A stretch of DNA of 64,000 nt from Zooshikella harenae (GTDB taxonomy: Bacteria; Pseudomonadota; Gammaproteobacteria; Pseudomonadales; Zooshikellaceae): positions 124,001-188,000 of the forward strand of contig NZ_JAGSOY010000002.1 of assembly GCF_018837975.1 (NCBI RefSeq), in the 5' to 3' direction. The translations under genes and the position numbers were made by a program. Positions 60,768 to 64,000 of this stretch are shown here, piece after piece. A model generated the notes under the pieces. That model ran no database searches. It was not told where the DNA came from and was given only the letters and a program-made list of their open reading frames with translations. How positions within the stretch are numbered: the stretch's first letter is position 1; every line of letters starts with the position of its first letter.

Positions 60768-61682
60768 ATGCTGTTGTTATTTTTAAAAGGTATGGCCATG
60801 GGGGCGGCCGATATTGTGCCAGGTGTTTCAGGAGGAACGATAGCATTTATCACAGGAATTTATGATCAGCTTATTGAATCGGTTCGCCGTGTAAATCATC
60901 AAGCACTTCGCCATTTATTTAACGACGGCTGGAAGGCTGCTTGGGAATATATTAATGGCCCATTTATTGTTACTTTGTTTCTGGGTATTTTGGTAAGTAT
61001 TTTCTCGCTTTCTCAAGTTATTAGTTATTTATTGTTAAATTATCCTGTACATCTCTGGTCGTTCTTTTTTGGGCTTATCATTGTCTCAGCATTTTTTATT
61101 ATTCGGCAAATTGAACGTTGGAAATTTTCCAGTTTTATGAGTGCTATTTGCGGAACTGTGTTTGCGTTTTGGATTACCGTTGCTACGCCAATTACCATGT
61201 CTGCTGACTATTTTCATTTGTTTTTAGGGGGAGCTATTGCCGTATGCGCAATGATATTACCCGGTGTGTCTGGGAGTTTTATTTTACTGTTGCTGGGTTT
61301 ATATGCCCCTGTTATTGATGCAATAAAGTCATTTAATATGCTTACCATAGCGACAATTGGTTTAGGTTGTGTGACAGGGTTATTATTGTTTTCTAATATT
61401 TTGGCATGGTTATTAAAAAATGTAAGGGATATAACATTTGCTTTTTTAACTGGGTTAATGATGGGATCCCTTAATAAAGTTTGGCCATGGAAAGTCACTG
61501 AAAGCGTGCGCTTAAATAGTGAAGGTCATGAGGTACCTTTTTTACAAAAAAATGTTTCACCTTTTGATTATGAAATGATTACTGGTGAGTCAAGCTCACT
61601 TGTATTAGCAATAATTTTAATGATTACAGCCATTATTTTGGTTATAAGTTTAGATTGTTTAAGAAGACCAATTCATGACTAG
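60768..61682 (+). CDS. DUF368 membrane protein (PopT-type undecaprenyl phosphate translocase family)
   Basis: 304 aa, with about eight hydrophobic helices. Seen: the family N-terminus FLKGMAMGAADIVPGVSGGT and a second, internally similar motif MILPGVSGSFILLLLGLY (about 165-182), suggesting an inverted-repeat membrane fold. DUF368 proteins (PopT) have been shown in other bacteria to return undecaprenyl phosphate to the cytoplasmic face. That this protein does so is inference from family. AAAGG lies 8-10 bases before the ATG. It stands between pcm and nlpD and extends the carrier-lipid set uppS, uppP. Confidence 0.85.
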   Translation: MLLLFLKGMAMGAADIVPGVSGGTIAFITGIYDQLIESVRRVNHQALRHLFNDGWKAAWEYINGPFIVTLFLGILVSIFSLSQVISYLLLNYPVHLWSFFFGLIIVSAFFIIRQIERWKFSSFMSAICGTVFAFWITVATPITMSADYFHLFLGGAIAVCAMILPGVSGSFILLLLGLYAPVIDAIKSFNMLTIATIGLGCVTGLLLFSNILAWLLKNVRDITFAFLTGLMMGSLNKVWPWKVTESVRLNSEGHEVPFLQKNVSPFDYEMITGESSSLVLAIILMITAIILVISLDCLRRPIHD

Positions 61683-61859
61683 ACTGGGATGGCCGGTGTT
61701 AGTTTTAGCAAGATAAAGAATGGAATATTTGTTCTATTTTTTGTTGACGAAGTTCAAAAAAATGAGTTTTTTAGATTTTTTTATCGTAGGGTTAATTTTG
61801 TTTATTTTGTTATGGAATAATAATTACTGTAACATTTTCGTTTTACCGAGCCATCTCAG

Positions 61860-62660
61860 GTGAAAATAGTGACGTTATACAGTCAAAAATTTGCCGTTTT
61901 TTGTTATCACATTTTTTTTGTGATTTGCTTCGCTTTATTGCAGGGGTGTATTTCAGGTGGTTCCTATGCACCTGTTACAGACCGTAATCAAAGGCCAAAA
62001 ATAACCTCAGGATTCCATACGGTGAAACCTGGAGAAACACTTTATTCTATTGCAGCTCATTATGGTTGGGACTATAGAGCGTTAGCAAGTGCCAACAATA
62101 TTCAACCACCCTATACCATTTACCCTCAACAGCGTATTGTTTTTGAGCAATCAAAAATAAAATCTGTTGTAAAGAAAAAAGAACCTAAAGCTATAAAACA
62201 AACGACTGTTGCAAACAAATCAAAGACTACAAATGTCAAAAAAACACCTCGAAAAGTAAAAACCAAAAAAGTGTCATCAGTTGCTAATCTTAGATGGCAG
62301 TGGCCTGTGAGTGGAAAAGTTGTTTCACAATTTGCTACAAAAGGTAAGGTTAACAAGGGTATTGATATTGAGGCAAAATTAGGTCAGCCTGTTAGCTCAG
62401 CGGCCGAAGGAAAAGTAATTTATGCGGGAAGTAGTCCGCTGGGGTATGGAAAATTAATAATAATTGAACATAACAGTAAATATTTAAGCACCTACGGACA
62501 TATAAAATCATTAGCAGTCAAGGAAGGCGACCGGGTGAAAATGGGACAAAAAATCGCAGAACTGGGTAGTAATGGTAGTGCTAAAGCGGTTCTTCATTTT
62601 GAGATTCGCCATAAAAATAAAGGCAAACCTGTAAACCCACTGAAGTATTTGCCGAAATAA
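61860..62660 (+). CDS. nlpD: Lipoprotein NlpD, amidase activator (LysM + degenerate LytM/M23)
   Basis: An outer-membrane lipoprotein that activates the septal amidase AmiC in E. coli. 266 aa. The start is GTG (61860). Seen: a lipobox LLQGC (Cys30), a LysM domain (52-95, FHTVKPGETLYSIAAHYGWD), a Lys/Thr-rich linker (98-143), and a LytM domain at about 150-264. The first zinc His is replaced by Asn165 (NKGIDI), as in E. coli NlpD, so the domain should be an activator and not a hydrolase. Its 3' part probably carries an rpoS promoter, as in other gammaproteobacteria. Confidence 0.93.
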   Translation: MKIVTLYSQKFAVFCYHIFFVICFALLQGCISGGSYAPVTDRNQRPKITSGFHTVKPGETLYSIAAHYGWDYRALASANNIQPPYTIYPQQRIVFEQSKIKSVVKKKEPKAIKQTTVANKSKTTNVKKTPRKVKTKKVSSVANLRWQWPVSGKVVSQFATKGKVNKGIDIEAKLGQPVSSAAEGKVIYAGSSPLGYGKLIIIEHNSKYLSTYGHIKSLAVKEGDRVKMGQKIAELGSNGSAKAVLHFEIRHKNKGKPVNPLKYLPK

Positions 62661-62753
62661 TAACTACTTAACCCATGTACTGCGAATTAATCAGTGTGTC
62701 ATGGATAGACAACAATAATTATATCAACCTAACCAGACGCAGGATTTATGACT

Positions 62754-63773
62754 ATGGCGCTAAAAAGGGAAAACACTGAATTTTCCGATTATGAGCATGA
62801 TTTGATTCAAGTTCCTGATGAGTTTGACGAATCTGATGATAACGAGTCACTTGAGGCCGGTGATAATAAACCCAGTTCCAGTCGTAACCGGTCAGCTTCG
62901 GCGGCTAATAAAAAGAACGAAGATGAGGAGGGGTTTTATAAAAGCCTGGACGCAACACAACTTTATTTAAATGAAATAGGTTATTCTCCATTACTCACTC
63001 CAGAAGAAGAAGTACATTATGCTCGACTAGCACTTAAAGGTGATGAGGCCGGTCGGCGGAGAATGATTGAAAGTAATTTACGTTTGGTTGTTAAAATTTC
63101 TCGACGTTATGTTAATCGGGGATTAACGCTACTAGACCTTATTGAAGAAGGTAATTTAGGGCTTATACGTGCAGTTGAAAAATTTGACCCTGAACGAGGC
63201 TTTCGTTTTTCGACTTACGCTACATGGTGGATTCGGCAAACGATTGAACGGGCGATTATGAATCAAACCCGAACGATACGGTTACCGATTCATGTGGTAA
63301 AAGAATTGAATGTTTATTTGCGTGCAGCACGAGAATTAACGCAAAAGCTCGACCATGAACCATCACCCGAAGAAATTGCTGATTTACTAGACAAGCCTGT
63401 TGATGATGTTAAACGAATGTTAGGTTTAAATGAGCGTGTGTCTTCTGTTGATACTCCTTTAGGGCCTGACTCTGATAAATCAATACTAGATACAATTTCT
63501 GATGAAAATGATGCTGATCCAGCACAAGTATTACAGGAGACAGATTTAAACAGTAGTATTGATAAATGGCTAGGTGAATTATCAGAAAAGCAAAGAGAAG
63601 TCATTGCGCGTCGATTTGGTCTAAGGGGCTATGAAACTAGCACACTGGAAGAGGTGGGGCGTGAAATTGGATTGACTCGTGAACGTGTGCGTCAAATACA
63701 AGTTGAAGCGTTAAAACGTTTAAGAGTTATTTTGGAAAAGCAGGGTTTATCAAGTGACGCATTATTTAGTTAA
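62754..63773 (+). CDS. rpoS: RNA polymerase sigma factor RpoS
   Basis: The general stress/stationary-phase sigma factor. The ATG at 62754 gives [10 protein letters not shown], matching the Pseudomonas start, with AGGA nine bases upstream; the ATG at 62748 is only three bases from it. 339 aa. Seen: an acidic N-terminal region, then [16 protein letters not shown] (1.2), [17 protein letters not shown] and [19 protein letters not shown] (2.1-2.2), [17 protein letters not shown] (2.3-2.4), region 3, and [19 protein letters not shown] (4.2). All regions are intact. Confidence 0.97.
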   Translation: MALKRENTEFSDYEHDLIQVPDEFDESDDNESLEAGDNKPSSSRNRSASAANKKNEDEEGFYKSLDATQLYLNEIGYSPLLTPEEEVHYARLALKGDEAGRRRMIESNLRLVVKISRRYVNRGLTLLDLIEEGNLGLIRAVEKFDPERGFRFSTYATWWIRQTIERAIMNQTRTIRLPIHVVKELNVYLRAARELTQKLDHEPSPEEIADLLDKPVDDVKRMLGLNERVSSVDTPLGPDSDKSILDTISDENDADPAQVLQETDLNSSIDKWLGELSEKQREVIARRFGLRGYETSTLEEVGREIGLTRERVRQIQVEALKRLRVILEKQGLSSDALFS

Positions 63774-63792
63774 CGATTGCCCTTATTATTTT

Positions 63793-63832
63793 CCAATAAA
63801 AAACCGAGTAATACTACTCGGTTTTTTATTGG
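63793..63832. terminator. Bidirectional terminator between rpoS and fdxA
   Basis: Perfect 18-base arms (CCAATAAAAAACCGAGTA and its complement) around a 4-base loop ATAC. A-run on one side and T-run on the other make it work for both convergent genes. Confidence 0.93.
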
Positions 63833-63930
63833 AGCGTAAAATATGAAAAATTATTTAATAAATATACATATAAAATAAATAATTAAAAATATAACACTCT
63901 TGATATACTCATAGTGATGGGTATAAATAT

Positions 63931-64000
63931 TTAACGCTCTAAATAAGAAAGTTTTCCTTCAACACCATTCCAGTCATCTGCATCAGAAGGCGCATCTTTT
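63931..64000 (-). CDS. fdxA: Seven-iron ferredoxin FdxA, C-terminal end only
   Basis: Cut by the window edge. The minus strand encodes 22 residues and a TAA: DAPSDADDWNG then VEGKLSYLER, which matches the C-terminus of FdxA-type ferredoxins (family end: pro-rich, DAEEWDGV, LER). The cluster-binding part lies outside. The position next to rpoS is the Pseudomonas order (rpoS-fdxA), which supports the call. Confidence 0.8.
   Translation of the reverse strand, partial: KDAPSDADDWNGVEGKLSYLER

Noticed and set aside
62010-62650. NlpD as an active M23 peptidase
   Set aside because: The first zinc His is Asn165, as in E. coli NlpD; the domain is degenerate and should be an activator.

Overview
The window is an ordinary-looking stretch of chromosome from a gammaproteobacterium with fairly AT-rich DNA. 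The content points to the Pseudomonas/Oceanospirillales side of the class: a long-form (345 aa) dapD, nlpD-rpoS followed by a convergent fdxA, metG beside rnf, and the mrp-dcd pair. A marine Oceanospirillales member related to Zooshikella or Hahella is my guess; the genus cannot be proved from the sequence. Almost every base belongs to long conserved housekeeping blocks. I see no CRISPR array, insertion sequence, tRNA or rRNA gene.

Layout. 1-3.6 kb: the end of tsaB, then uppP, an unknown 109-codon gene and rsmJ. 3.6-9.5 kb (minus): plsB, an unknown 125-codon gene, dapE and nth. 9.5-15.4 kb (minus): the complete rnfABCDGE electron-transfer operon, transcribed toward nth. 15.7-17.7 kb (minus): metG. 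A gap of about 1 kb is followed by two plus-strand genes that look phage-derived (a DnaT-domain protein and a lambda P-type helicase loader), then mrp and dcd. 21.7-25 kb is an accessory patch: an orphan periplasmic binding protein, a two-CBS-domain protein and a secreted protein made of three tandem repeats. 25.3-30.3 kb (minus): map, glnD, yffB-like, dapD. 30.7-45.3 kb (plus) is the classic run rpsB-tsf-pyrH-frr-uppS-cdsA-dxr-rseP-bamA-skp-lpxD-fabZ-lpxA-lpxB-rnhB. It is interrupted before dnaE by a second orphan binding-protein gene on the minus strand. 46.4-60.6 kb (plus): dnaE, accA, tilS, pyrG, kdsA, eno, ftsB, ispD, ispF, truD, surE, pcm. 60.8-64 kb: a DUF368 (PopT-type) membrane protein, nlpD, rpoS, and the last codons of fdxA on the minus strand at the window edge.

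How the genes work together. Envelope construction is the main theme. dxr, ispD and ispF make isoprenoid precursors. uppS makes the C55 lipid carrier, uppP recycles it, and the DUF368 protein probably flips it back. plsB, cdsA, accA and fabZ make phospholipids; lpxD/A/B and kdsA make lipid A and Kdo; bamA, skp and rseP assemble and monitor the outer membrane; ftsB and nlpD serve division. The second theme is information processing: rpsB, tsf, frr, map, metG, tsaB, tilS, truD, rsmJ, rnhB, dnaE and nth.

The strongest candidate for something unusual is the DnaT-like/lambda P-like pair between metG and mrp, which may be the cell's domesticated replicative-helicase loader. Next come the three-repeat secreted protein, an UppS with Val at a normally Glu position, and nine-base homopolymer runs inside plsB and tilS. 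Hairpin terminators are listed where arms and tails can be read directly. Several gene starts were moved to a better ribosome-binding site or to the family's usual N-terminus.
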